A stretch of 64,000 bases of DNA, taken from Desulfatitalea tepidiphila. GTDB lineage: Bacteria > Desulfobacterota > Desulfobacteria > Desulfobacterales > Desulfosarcinaceae. Below are positions 1 to 8,118 of the stretch, in pieces; within the stretch, counting starts at the first letter, position 1; every line of letters starts with the position of its first letter. The notes beneath the pieces were generated by a model, which saw only the letters and a list, made by a program, of their open reading frames with translations, ran no database searches and was not told the origin of the DNA. Location: the NCBI RefSeq assembly GCF_001293685.1, contig NZ_BCAG01000003.1, forward strand, positions 682,001 to 746,000, read 5' to 3'. Made by a program: the position numbers and the translations under genes.

Positions 1-590
1 TTACCGATCCGGCCACACCGCCGCCCCGTGTAACCTATGATGTTGACGTCATCGTAGAAGCAGCATCTTTGTTGGATTATCACAGGTTGTCTGAAAAACT
101 CAGAAGGCATAATTTTTCTGAAGACCTGAGTCCTGACGCATTCATATGCCGGTGGCGGTGCGGTGAGACCATTTTGGATGTCATGCCGACGCATTCGGGC
201 ATCCTTGGATTTGGGAATCAATGGTATACGGCCGCCTACACCGCCGCAATCTCTGTACCACTGCCTTCCGGCAAACTGATTCGGGTGTTACCAGCGCCAT
301 ACTTTTTGGCCACTAAATTCGATGCCTTCAAAGGGCGGGGTAACCAGGACTTTCTTTTGAGCAAGGATATGGAGGATATCGTAACCATTTTGGATGGAAG
401 ACCGGAGATCGTCGATGAAATTCAGCAGGTGGCTGACGATTTAAGATCATACCTGTCCGGTGCACTCTCAGAACTATTGAACAACAGGCATTTTACCGAT
501 GCTTTGCCTGGCCACCTGCCTCCGGATAAAGCCAGTCAATCCAGATTGCCGATCATTCTCAAGCGCATTGATTCAATATCTAAGCTTTAG
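1..590 (+). CDS. Nucleotidyltransferase-like protein (5' end outside window)
   Basis: The frame is open from the first bases of the window, so the true start lies upstream; the visible part is about 195 residues. Near the left edge it reads RVTYDVDVIVE, which matches the D-x-D catalytic strand of DNA polymerase beta-fold nucleotidyltransferases of the AbiEii/AbiGii or DUF6036 kind. Further on it has the block FLATKFDAFKGRG followed by SKDMEDIVTILDGR, typical of the region after the catalytic core in these proteins. Such enzymes are often toxins of type IV toxin-antitoxin pairs or orphan modifiers; the partner, if any, would be upstream and cannot be seen. The family call is fairly sure; the biological role is not. 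Confidence 0.6.
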   Translation, partial: TDPATPPPRVTYDVDVIVEAASLLDYHRLSEKLRRHNFSEDLSPDAFICRWRCGETILDVMPTHSGILGFGNQWYTAAYTAAISVPLPSGKLIRVLPAPYFLATKFDAFKGRGNQDFLLSKDMEDIVTILDGRPEIVDEIQQVADDLRSYLSGALSELLNNRHFTDALPGHLPPDKASQSRLPIILKRIDSISKL

Positions 591-698
591 GGGCAAGAAT
601 AGCCGATTAATATCGTTTCCATCTCCAGTAAACTGAGAAAATAATAAAAAGTAGATAAAATACGATATGTTGAGACTCTGCGGCGTAAACGGAGAATG

Positions 699-758
699 TT
701 ATGAAGAGGGTTGCGCTCGGGGATCCTGCCTGGCGGTTTCGGTCCAATAGAGCTTCAT
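699..758 (-). pseudogene. Remnant of a RelE/ParE-family toxin
   Basis: The ATG at 758 overlaps the stop codon of the Phd antitoxin as ATGA, the usual coupling in antitoxin-toxin operons. The 19 codons read MKLYWTETARQDPRAQPSS, then a stop. The first dozen residues match the start of ParE/RelE toxins (basic strand beta-1, then W-T-x-x-A-x-x-D), which are normally 85-100 residues long. I see no continuation in other frames down to 595. I infer that the toxin was deleted or truncated, leaving the antitoxin. The fragment is short, so the family call rests on context plus about 12 residues. Confidence 0.5.
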
Positions 759-1018
759 AACTCTTTGTCCAGATCCTCATCCGAGATCACCCGCCCATTT
801 TGGACATCTGTCAATCCCCTTTGCACGGCATCGACGAAGCGGGCCTGTTCCGTTAGGAGGTCGAAATCGGACGGAGATATCAGCACTGCCGCTGCCTTGC
901 CGTTCTGGGTGATGACAAGGGGGCGGTGTGAACTCTTTACTTCATGAAGCATCCTGGACGCTTTATTTTTAAAATCCGATAGGGAAACGATATCTTGAGA
1001 AATATTGATCGGTTTCAT
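755..1018 (-). CDS. Phd/YefM-family antitoxin
   Basis: An 87-residue protein from the ATG at 1018; an in-frame GTG three codons earlier is possible, but AGGTGA sits at a good distance from the ATG. The N-terminal half (ISQDIVSLSDFKNKASRML) is the Phd/YefM DNA-binding fold, followed by LVITQNGKAAAVLISPSDFD, the signature strand-helix of the family. The acidic tail would normally wrap the toxin. It is coupled by ATGA to a 19-codon RelE/ParE remnant, so it now appears to be an orphan antitoxin. About 150 bases between it and the Doc gene hold no convincing gene; a 26-codon frame ending at 1024 is probably chance. Known members repress their own promoter; no operator was identified here. Confidence 0.85.
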   Translation of the reverse strand: MKPINISQDIVSLSDFKNKASRMLHEVKSSHRPLVITQNGKAAAVLISPSDFDLLTEQARFVDAVQRGLTDVQNGRVISDEDLDKEL

Positions 1019-1180
1019 AGTTTTCACCTATTTAACTTAGGCTGATTTTGATCTTTAATATGGGCCAGAATTCGGGCTTCATCAAGTGAATGTTCTGTCA
1101 GCATTGGTGAAAGTGCAAGGAACTCCTTATTCCAGGAAATTTTGATTGAGAACAATTTCTCTTTCGAAGTCGGGAAAGGA

Positions 1181-1570
1181 TCAGGCGGGTCGTGTGTGGC
1201 GCCGGATAAACACAGCCACGTCGGCTTTGTCAATGTCGCCCCGAGCCACGGCCAGCACCATCTCGGCGAGGTCATTCTCGGGGGCGTCGAAGTCAAATCC
1301 ATTCAGGTAGAGAAAAATGAGTGCAGTTACAGCACCGACGCGCTTGTTGCCATCGACGAAGGGATGGTTCTTGACCAGGTGGAACAGACAGGCTGCGGCC
1401 ATCTCGTAAATGTCCGTATGCAGGAACTGGCCTCCATAGGTAGCCGACGGCATACCGAGGGCGGATTTGAGCAACTCGATATCCCGGATGCCGGCGGCGC
1501 CACCGTAGCGGGTAACCTGGTCCTGGTGGATTTCCAGGACCTCGCTCAGCCGGAGGAAGATAGGCTCCAC
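1181..1570 (-). CDS. doc: Doc-type death-on-curing toxin (Fic fold)
   Basis: A 129-residue protein with a GTG start at 1570, three bases after the stop of the AbrB-type antitoxin. It carries the Fic/Doc catalytic motif HPFVDGNKR at residues 69-77. Family members transfer phosphate or AMP from a nucleotide to a target; phage P1 Doc phosphorylates EF-Tu and so stops translation. The length is normal for Doc (about 125 residues) and all motif residues (His, Phe, Asp, Gly-Asn, Arg) are present, so it should be active. Tight spacing to the upstream antitoxin gene implies one operon read leftward. Confidence 0.88.
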   Translation of the reverse strand: MEPIFLRLSEVLEIHQDQVTRYGGAAGIRDIELLKSALGMPSATYGGQFLHTDIYEMAAACLFHLVKNHPFVDGNKRVGAVTALIFLYLNGFDFDAPENDLAEMVLAVARGDIDKADVAVFIRRHTRPA

Positions 1571-1573
1571 TGT

Positions 1574-1801
1574 TTATTCCGCCAGCTTTTTCAAGGCCTT
1601 GGGGTACCTGGTGTTCACCTTGTCGAGAGCGGCTTTGAAAGCTTTCCGTCGACCGGCATTTTTCACCGGGCTGAGAATCAGGACCTGCCCGTCGGTGGAA
1701 ATATCGAACGGGGTATCGGCGTCTGCACCAATCAGTTCCAGCACAGGCTTTTCAATCACTAGTGCCAAGCTGTTTCCGTGTTTAGTCAGGGTCTTGATCA
1801 T
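1574..1801 (-). CDS. AbrB/MazE-type antitoxin for Doc
   Basis: I place the start at the ATG at 1801, where GGGAGGT lies about seven bases upstream, rather than at an upstream in-frame ATG with no homology; this gives 75 residues. The start MIKTLTKHGNSLALVIEKPV is a swapped-hairpin SpoVT/AbrB DNA-binding domain, in which K-x-G-N-S-x-x-x-x-I-P/E-K is characteristic. It is followed three bases later by doc, the common arrangement of AbrB-Doc pairs. It should neutralise Doc and repress the operon. No clear operator was identified in 1802-2074. Confidence 0.82.
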   Translation of the reverse strand: MIKTLTKHGNSLALVIEKPVLELIGADADTPFDISTDGQVLILSPVKNAGRRKAFKAALDKVNTRYPKALKKLAE

Positions 1802-2074
1802 GGCTCGGACCTCCCATTTGCGTTGACACATTGTCGATACAAAGATACAACAAGCAATCGACCCGGTCAAGGGCCGTTTGCAATATCCGAAATCTCTTCG
1901 CCAATAACAAGATTCACCGGTATCCTCTACCCATCCCGGTTTGCTAATTTTTCGGCATATGTTCTGGGAGTGTGTATCTACATGCGTTCCTTGCCATTTT
2001 TATAGAAATCTCCAAGTCCTCGTTTTATTCCGTGGATCATTTGACTCTCCTCCATCCTCCCAGGTCCGCTTTTC

Positions 2075-2869
2075 TTATGCGGTCTGAATCATGTCAATAA
2101 ATTCGGGGAGCATCAAAATATTCACGTGTCGATCTTTCGGCATTTTGACAACGGCCTGCGAATAGCAGCCGGTGCAGATATGGACCATGGTGTCGCTTTG
2201 GACATGATCGAGCATATGCGCCAGGCCGGCAGGTGTAAAGCAACAGGAGGGCGCGCTGATCCTGTTTACGGAAAGTCCTTTGATCTTGTCGAAGACCTGA
2301 TTTGTTGATTTCAAATCCACGGGAACAGGTGCAAAGCGGCGGTGTAGCTTATAGCATCCGGCATAATAATCGATTTGTCGATTGCATTCCAAAGTGCCGA
2401 TGGACTCAAGCAGGACCTCGGGAAAATAGATGATGTTCTCCTCTGGAAACGCAAACTTATAAATTGGATAGCATGGCGAGCAGAAAAGAATGGTTCGGTT
2501 TGCCCCCAGCTTTTTCACCTGTTCGATGTTGTTGCCGACAAATTCTTTTGAAAGCGTGCGGCACGCTTGCATTGCCGTTTCATCTTTTGCCTTGATTGCC
2601 GGCCGATACAGATAATTGCCGCAGCAATATTCCTTGGACAAAAAGGTGAAATCAACGCCGGCGCGTTCCAGTATCCGGGCGAATTTTTCCACTGCATTGG
2701 GAACCATTTTCAGATTTTGACAGCCCATGATGACCACATTTTCCGCCGGGCGATCAAACGGGAGATTCATCGCTTTCATCGTTTCGATGCGGTTGGGTAG
2801 ATTGTCGAAAGTGTGCCCGAGGGTCCGAATGGTTTCGACCATTTTGGCATCGATCAGCGGGTGCATCAT
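2075..2869 (-). CDS. Cysteine-rich CCG-domain (HdrB/GlpC-like) protein
   Basis: 264 residues with two copies of the cysteine-rich CCG motif. Repeat one uses C50, C82-C83 and C130/C133; repeat two uses C172, C209-C210 and C232/C235. In heterodisulfide reductase HdrB, and in LutA, GlpC and succinate:quinone reductase relatives, each motif binds a non-cubane or [4Fe-4S] cluster used in thiol/disulfide or quinone electron transfer. There is no ferredoxin domain and no membrane segment, so it resembles a stand-alone HdrB-type subunit in the cytoplasm. GGAGG precedes the ATG at 2869. An O-methyltransferase gene ends 52 bases upstream on the same strand and may be co-transcribed. The redox partner is not encoded nearby. 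Confidence 0.82.
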   Translation of the reverse strand: MMHPLIDAKMVETIRTLGHTFDNLPNRIETMKAMNLPFDRPAENVVIMGCQNLKMVPNAVEKFARILERAGVDFTFLSKEYCCGNYLYRPAIKAKDETAMQACRTLSKEFVGNNIEQVKKLGANRTILFCSPCYPIYKFAFPEENIIYFPEVLLESIGTLECNRQIDYYAGCYKLHRRFAPVPVDLKSTNQVFDKIKGLSVNRISAPSCCFTPAGLAHMLDHVQSDTMVHICTGCYSQAVVKMPKDRHVNILMLPEFIDMIQTA

Positions 2870-2921
2870 CTTGATCCTCCATAGTGGTTGGATATCTTGT
2901 TTCCCTTCGCCTTCATTCGTC

Positions 2922-3599
2922 TCAGTCTCGCACCGTGACCTCGAACCCGCCTTTAAACGGGACCGTTATGGTTCGGAATCGGTTTACAGGGTCATGCACG
3001 AACTCAAAGTAGTCGCGGTAGAGGTTGGCGAACGCCGTGGTGTTGTCGCAAGCCACGATGGCCCCTGGACGCAGGTGCGGGGCAACGAGCTCCAGAGCTG
3101 GCAGTGCCACTTCCCAGATATCAATCAGCATGAAATCTACTGGACCGCCTACATCGCGCAGGGTCTGTCGGAGGTCCCCCTCGCGCAACTCGATGAATTC
3201 GCTGAGCCCGGCCTCCCGGAAATTGGCTCGGGCGGCTTTTGCTTTCTCAGGCTCGTACTCTGTTCCAATGACCACACCGTGTCCGACCCGGTTGTCGCGC
3301 ACCGCCGCGGCAAGGTGGAGTGTCGATACCCCAAATGAAGTGCCGGCTTCAACGACCCGCGTCGCCCGCAGGGAACGGCAGAGCATATAACAAAACTGCG
3401 CTTTCTCTTGGTCAAGAGCAACCATCTTGTCCGCGAAAAAGCGATGCATGTCCTCGTCAAAGCGGTAATTCTGATCCATGGTGCCTTCCTGCACCCGCCG
3501 TGCAATGTAAGCTTTAATTTCGTCGTTTTGCTTTTTGCTCTGTGAATACAAACGGGCGAGGAGGGACTCGAGCGTCGGGTCGTTCAAAGGGGAGGTCAT
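2922..3599 (-). CDS. SAM-dependent O-methyltransferase
   Basis: I start at the ATG at 3599 (MTSPLND), preceded by AAGGAG; the longer open frame up to 3791 shows no homology and has no ribosome site. That gives 225 residues. The core ATRVVEAGTSFGVSTLHLAA is motif I of class I methyltransferases of the MTF-3/CaOMT group, followed by an acidic strand (GTEYEP) and the DFMLIDIWEVALPALEL segment that binds the metal and substrate in catechol O-methyltransferase-like enzymes. The substrate cannot be told from sequence. It precedes the CCG gene on the same strand. Confidence 0.78.
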   Translation of the reverse strand: MTSPLNDPTLESLLARLYSQSKKQNDEIKAYIARRVQEGTMDQNYRFDEDMHRFFADKMVALDQEKAQFCYMLCRSLRATRVVEAGTSFGVSTLHLAAAVRDNRVGHGVVIGTEYEPEKAKAARANFREAGLSEFIELREGDLRQTLRDVGGPVDFMLIDIWEVALPALELVAPHLRPGAIVACDNTTAFANLYRDYFEFVHDPVNRFRTITVPFKGGFEVTVRD

Positions 3600-3936
3600 T
3601 TTTTGTTTCTCCTTAGTTTCAACCGTGGGGCCCTGTTTGCTGTCGTGCGCGATCAGGCACATACTGCGTAGAATGCCACAGGCATGCCTGTACCTATCGG
3701 CGTCCATCCAAAATTGCAATGTGTTTAGACGATGCTTCAGCGCATGGATGACGGGCAGCCGGTTCAAATGAACCAAACAGAACCGCCACATGGATATTCA
3801 TCTGATTGGGCAATCGTACATTTATCGAGATTGACCAGATGGATAGAATGAATATGGTACGACGTAAACCAGGAACTCACAGTCGTTTTCGTAAATAGAC
3901 CCCGGTAAACGATCTTCCCTGGTCAAGGAGGGAAAA
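3600..3936. other. Intergenic region between the methyltransferase and cueP-like gene
   Basis: This 337-base divergent spacer has no frame with recognisable homology. It must hold the promoters of both flanking genes. A strong ribosome site, AAGGAGGG, lies just before the ATG at 3937. I saw no clear long inverted repeat or tRNA. Confidence 0.5.
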
Positions 3937-4482
3937 ATGAACCCAAAAAAGATACTCATCGGCTTGTTGTTTTCGGTAGGCCTGATGCTTGGAGTTTCCA
4001 GCTGCCAACCCGATCCTCATTCCCCGGAAGGTATTTTGAAAAACGTCGATGCCAGGCAAGCCATTTCGATCGCAAATGAATGGAAGTGGTCCAAAAAAGA
4101 GATCAAGAGCCATGTGACGAGCCGCAACGTCGTGTTTGAAATACCCGAACATAAACCCATCCGGATTCCACTGCCTGATGATCAGATGATGATCGCCATT
4201 GCACCTTACATAAATCAGACACACACCTGAGGTGTTCACTTCATGTCCTCCTGTCAGGGGGAGCTGCCTGAAACAACGTTTGAAGTGAGCGCAATCGATC
4301 AGAAAGGAAATGAACTTTTTAAAGGACCCAAAACCACCTTGAAAAATGGCTTCTTTGAGATCTGGTTACCAAGGGACCGCAATATCCAGTTGACGATTCA
4401 AGGGTTGGGACTGAAAACCCAGGGGCAGATTGGGACCTTTGACCAAAGCGATACCTGTATTACCACGTTTCAATTGAAGTAA
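3937..4482 (+). CDS. cueP: CueP-like periplasmic copper-binding lipoprotein, probable selenoprotein (in-frame UGA at codon 98)
   Basis: Two apparent frames, 3937-4230 and 4243-4482, are one frame interrupted by a single TGA at 4228-4230 (codon 98); read through, it has 181 residues. The N-terminus is a lipoprotein signal ending LGVSSC (Cys23). Before the TGA it reads MMIAIAPYINQTHT and after it SSCQGEL, NGFFEIWLPRD and DTCITT, all CueP landmarks. CueP delivers copper in the periplasm. In Salmonella CueP the three conserved metal cysteines are, as I recall, 96, 104 and 172; here UGA98, Cys106 and Cys174 fall at identical spacing. The stop therefore replaces exactly the first metal cysteine, as expected for selenocysteine. 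A hairpin follows (4246-4262). The alternative is a nonsense pseudogene, but the rest is intact. Strong site AAGGAGGG precedes the ATG. Confidence 0.8.
4246..4262 (+). promoter_or_regulatory. SECIS-like hairpin downstream of the in-frame UGA
   Basis: After the TGA at 4228-4230, TCCTCC (4246-4251) pairs with GGGGGA (4257-4262) across a five-base loop TGTCA, giving six pairs with one G-U. An outer TTCA/TGAA pairing (4240-4243 with 4268-4271) can extend it. The loop has G in its second position, 22 bases after the UGA, within the range described for bacterial SECIS elements read by SelB. The hairpin is short, so this is supportive rather than proof. Confidence 0.5.
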
Positions 4483-4486
4483 AACA

Positions 4487-4669
4487 ATGCTGAAAACCAA
4501 GGGCGGAAGTCGACCCAACCGCCGCAATATCAGCGATGTCCTCTCTCGCCTCGACAATTATTTCGTCATGGAGGATGTGAACGATGCCTGCATCCTGAAG
4601 AGCAGTTGTTTGTCCAATTCAATCAACGCCGACTTGAATCCATCGGCCGCCGTTCCCTTGACACGATGA
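4487..4669 (+). CDS. Small open frame after cueP, unknown
   Basis: A 60-codon frame beginning four bases after the cueP stop. It has no recognisable domain, no signal peptide and no clear ribosome site other than possible re-initiation. It contains three cysteines but no metal motif. It may be a coupled small protein or simply the spacer before the next gene, whose own AAGGAG site is at 4674-4679. I regard it as doubtful. Confidence 0.2.
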   Translation: MLKTKGGSRPNRRNISDVLSRLDNYFVMEDVNDACILKSSCLSNSINADLNPSAAVPLTR

Positions 4670-4684
4670 AAAGAAGGAGATGAC

Positions 4685-5332
4685 ATGATCTATACCGAAG
4701 AAACCTTGAACCTCGCCCATGCCAGCTTCGAGGCGCTGGACAACTATATCGAATTTGCCCAGGAGAAATTGGTGCCTGTGCTGCCGGAGCTGGGGGCAAG
4801 GTTGATCGCAGCGTTGAGCAGCGACGTCGAGTGGTTCTGCCAGGTCAAGCAGATCATGGAATTCGATAACATGGCGTCGCTCAAGGCGTTTCGCGTGAAC
4901 TGCAGTCGGAGCAAAGCCTGGGGAGACTACGCCGCCGGGCTCGAGGACCATGCGCCTGTAAGGTCCTGCCGGCTGTTGGAACCCCTTGGACATGCCGTTC
5001 CAAGCGAGGTTCTGCACCAAGCCATTGCCGACAGCAGGGAAACGCCGAACCACGGCTATTTGTTTGCCATACTGGAAGCCGCCAATGGGCAGATGGCCAA
5101 GCTGGAAGCGGGGCTTGCGGAGTCCCGGAAATTCGTGCCGATCATTGCCAGCTGGCGGCCCATCAGCGGAAGCCCGAATGAAGTCATCGATGTCTGGAAA
5201 TCCCCGGAGCCCCAGCAGAAATACGAGCCAGCAGGAGAGTGGCGGACAAAGTTTTTAAGGAGTGTCCGGCTGCTGGCCCCGAAAGAAAGGGCGATGCGGC
5301 TGATCGCCCTGCCATTTTCACCCCTGCGGTAG
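4685..5332 (+). CDS. NIPSNAP-like hypothetical protein
   Basis: 215 residues with a good ribosome site (GAAGGAG) before the ATG. There is no signal peptide, membrane helix or cofactor motif. The segment FVPIIASWRPISGSPNEVIDVW resembles the NIPSNAP/ferredoxin-like alpha-beta barrel ending, in which a W-x-x-x-x-G-x-x-N-x-V-I-x-x-W pattern recurs, and two such half-repeats may be present. Proteins of this fold are small and mostly uncharacterised. It is read in the same direction as cueP, separated by about 200 bases. The family assignment is tentative. Confidence 0.5.
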   Translation: MIYTEETLNLAHASFEALDNYIEFAQEKLVPVLPELGARLIAALSSDVEWFCQVKQIMEFDNMASLKAFRVNCSRSKAWGDYAAGLEDHAPVRSCRLLEPLGHAVPSEVLHQAIADSRETPNHGYLFAILEAANGQMAKLEAGLAESRKFVPIIASWRPISGSPNEVIDVWKSPEPQQKYEPAGEWRTKFLRSVRLLAPKERAMRLIALPFSPLR

Positions 5333-5383
5333 AGAATATTCGGGACTCTTCGAGGATGGTTCCATATTTTTATGGCTCTATTT

Positions 5384-7726
5384 TTATGGAGATGCGGCCG
5401 AATCCGGCTGATCCAGTACAGATCTCACTTTATCCGTCAACCCCCTGATGGAAAATGGTTTTTGCATGAAATGGACGTTATTCTCCAGGACGCCCCGGTG
5501 CATGATGATATTTGAAGTGTATCCGGACATGTACAGGACTTTGATGGCGGGTCTGACTCGAATCAGACGCTCTTTCAGCTCCTTGCCGTTCATTTCAGGC
5601 ATGACCACGTCGGTGATCAATAGATGGATGGCTCCTGGATGGCCAAGGGCCTGCTCCAACGCCTGGGAGGGTTTCTGGGCTGTCAGCACCGTATAGCCAT
5701 TGTGTTCCAGCACACTTTTGATCAGATCCAGAATCGTTGCTTCATCCTCCACGACGAGGACCGTCTCGGTTCCTGTTGCAATGGGGGCGTCAGCGGCCCT
5801 TGTCGTATCCTCCAGCACCTGTTCAGACTTGGGCAGGTAGAGTCTGAACGTGGTTCCCATGCCCGGCTCGCTGTACACGTTGATAAACCCCTCGTTTTGC
5901 TTCACGATGCCGTAGACCGTGGCCAAGCCCAACCCGGTGCCTTCGCCGACTTCCTTGGTGGTGAAAAACGGTTCGAAGGCATTTTGAAGGGTTAGCTTGT
6001 CCATGCCGCAGCCGTCATCGCTGACCGCCAGCATCACATACGCCCCGGGCTTGAAGCCGGCGTGAACCGCGCAATAGTCCTCATCCAGGACCCGGTTCCT
6101 GGTTTCGATGGTGATGGTTCCCACCCCTGCGATGGCATCTCGGGCATTCACGCACAGGTTGGTCAGGAGCTGGTTCACCTGGGTCGGGTCCATCTTGACC
6201 GCCCACAGGGTCGTGGCCGGATGCCACAACAGTTCGACATCCTCCCCGATCAAGCGGCGCAACATCTTCAGCGAGGTTTCGACCACGTGGTTGAGATCGA
6301 GCACTTTGGGCGAGATGGCCTGTTTGCGGGCAAAAGCTAAAAGCTGCTGGGTCAGATCCGCCGACCGTTCGGCAGCGCGGTAGATTTCCTGTAAACTCGA
6401 CCGATGGGGGTCGTCCGGCGCCATTCCCAGCAGCATCAGTTCGGTGCGGCCCAGGATGGTGCTGAGCATGTTGTTGAAGTCGTGGGCGATACCGCCGGCC
6501 AATGTCCCGACCGCCTCCATTTTCTGTACCTGGCGCAACCCATCCTCCAGCCGCTTCAACTCCGTAATATCGGACAAGGTGACCAGGGCCCGGCCGTCGG
6601 CCAGAAAAACCCCGTGAAACTCGACATCCTTGATCCGGCCGTCCTCGCAGGTCACCTTGAACTCCCGCGCGGCACGGACGGTCTGCCTGGCGGCCTCCCA
6701 ATCCTCGATCACCTGTCGGCGGTAATCCGGGTCCGGATAGGCGCGGGGAAACCAGTCGTCCAGATGGTTGATCTCCACCTGGGTGTATCCGGTGAGGTCG
6801 GTGAACCCCTTGTTGGCCACCACCAGGCGGCCGCAGCGGTCCCAGATGGTGATTCCCAGGGGAAGGCTTTCGAACAGGTTGTTGAGCATATCGCGCTGGT
6901 TGCGCAAGGTCTCGTAAGCCTGAATCTCTTCGGTGATATCGTGGGCCACGGCATAGGTGACCCTTTTTTCCGGGGCCGGGTGGGACACCCAGTTCAGCCA
7001 GCGGTAGTCGCCGTTTTTGCAGCGATAGCGATTCTTGAAGTTGATGACCTTTTCACCGCGCCGAAGCTTGTCGGCGATCTTCCGGCGGGTGGCATCGACG
7101 TCGTCCGGATGGACGAATTCGGTGAACGGCACGGAGAGCAGTTCCGCCTCGCTGTAGCCGAGGGTAGCCATAAAGGCGGGATTGACTTTGAGGAAAGTGG
7201 CGGTTTCGATGTCGGCGATGCAGATCATGTCCAGGGACATGTTAAACAGGGTCTGCTGTTCCGACTGGGCGTGTCGGATCTCGCTGATATCGACGACAGC
7301 GCCCACAAGTCCGGCCACCTCGCCCTTTTCGTCGCGGAACACATGCTTATGGTAAATGACGGGCCGGATACGGCCCATTTTGTCTTTGACCTCGAATTCA
7401 TAGACTTGCAATTGCGGGTTCTTGAGAAGATCCAGGTCCTTTTGATGATAGATCCGGGCGTGCTCGCCGGGCCACAGCTCCTCGACAGTTTTTCCGCGGA
7501 TCTGTTCGGCGGTGACGCCCATCAGATCAGTAAACGCTCTGTTGCAGCCTTGATAGCGGCCGCGGGTGTCCTTGTAAAATATCGGCGTCGGGATCGAGGC
7601 CAGCAGTGATTCGGTAAAATTCAGGCTGCGCTTGAGTTCGGCTTCCAACTGCCCCAGGTGTCGGGTTCGGGCTTCGAGGTCGGCAACCCGCTGCTGCAAC
7701 GCTTCATAGGTGGGTTTGGCGGGCAT
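5384..7726 (-). CDS. Hybrid sensor histidine kinase with three PAS domains and receiver
   Basis: 780 residues, no membrane segment, so cytoplasmic. Domain order: short coiled coil 5-35; PAS 35-150; PAS 155-270; PAS 280-392; HisKA with the phosphorylated His415 in GGIAHDFNN; HATPase with N box around 527 (NARD), G1 box DDGCGM and G2 box GTGLGL; and a C-terminal receiver domain with acceptor Asp706 (ITDVVMP) and Lys756. The FNN-type H box places it with the PAS/NtrB-like HisKA_4 group common in deltaproteobacteria. The receiver on the same chain suggests a phosphorelay or autoregulation. No cognate regulator lies alongside. GGGGGAA precedes the ATG at 7726. Confidence 0.92.
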   Translation of the reverse strand: MPAKPTYEALQQRVADLEARTRHLGQLEAELKRSLNFTESLLASIPTPIFYKDTRGRYQGCNRAFTDLMGVTAEQIRGKTVEELWPGEHARIYHQKDLDLLKNPQLQVYEFEVKDKMGRIRPVIYHKHVFRDEKGEVAGLVGAVVDISEIRHAQSEQQTLFNMSLDMICIADIETATFLKVNPAFMATLGYSEAELLSVPFTEFVHPDDVDATRRKIADKLRRGEKVINFKNRYRCKNGDYRWLNWVSHPAPEKRVTYAVAHDITEEIQAYETLRNQRDMLNNLFESLPLGITIWDRCGRLVVANKGFTDLTGYTQVEINHLDDWFPRAYPDPDYRRQVIEDWEAARQTVRAAREFKVTCEDGRIKDVEFHGVFLADGRALVTLSDITELKRLEDGLRQVQKMEAVGTLAGGIAHDFNNMLSTILGRTELMLLGMAPDDPHRSSLQEIYRAAERSADLTQQLLAFARKQAISPKVLDLNHVVETSLKMLRRLIGEDVELLWHPATTLWAVKMDPTQVNQLLTNLCVNARDAIAGVGTITIETRNRVLDEDYCAVHAGFKPGAYVMLAVSDDGCGMDKLTLQNAFEPFFTTKEVGEGTGLGLATVYGIVKQNEGFINVYSEPGMGTTFRLYLPKSEQVLEDTTRAADAPIATGTETVLVVEDEATILDLIKSVLEHNGYTVLTAQKPSQALEQALGHPGAIHLLITDVVMPEMNGKELKERLIRVRPAIKVLYMSGYTSNIIMHRGVLENNVHFMQKPFSIRGLTDKVRSVLDQPDSAASP

Positions 7727-8118
7727 GGATTCCCCCTGCGTGCGTGATTCCTGTCCATCTTGTAATAGGACGTTTTCTTTTCACCACTGAGTATGGCAGT
7801 ACTGCCCATTTGTGTCAATACGCAAATAAATACAGTACCTTGTACTTCATGGCGATCCTGTCTTCGTAAACAGGACGGTATCGGGCCGTTGTATTCAAAA
7901 ACGGTCGAGTCATAGCCTGCCGGTTTTGTTTGCCATAGACAGGGAAAAGGCCGTAAATACACGGGTCATATTTAACGAAATGTCAAAAGCAATAACGGAA
8001 AAATGCCCGGTGGTTCAAAACGAAGGGGGCGGCGACAGGCTGCTTGTGCCACCGCAGCATCATGATTCAGGCAGTTTGGTAGAGATAATGACTCTTAAAA
8101 AGTGGAGTGGAGATAATC
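7727..8118. other. Divergent intergenic region with small palindromes
   Basis: 392 bases between the histidine kinase and the cation ATPase, holding both promoters. I see a perfect 12-base palindrome, GGCAGTACTGCC, at 7795-7806 close to the kinase start, and a small hairpin around 7857-7875 (TCCTGT paired with ACAGGA). Either could be an operator; neither matches a motif I know. No convincing gene. Confidence 0.35.

Noticed and set aside
1024-1180. A short frame before the phd gene that could be another small antitoxin
   Set aside because: 26 codons, no ribosome site of note, no homology.
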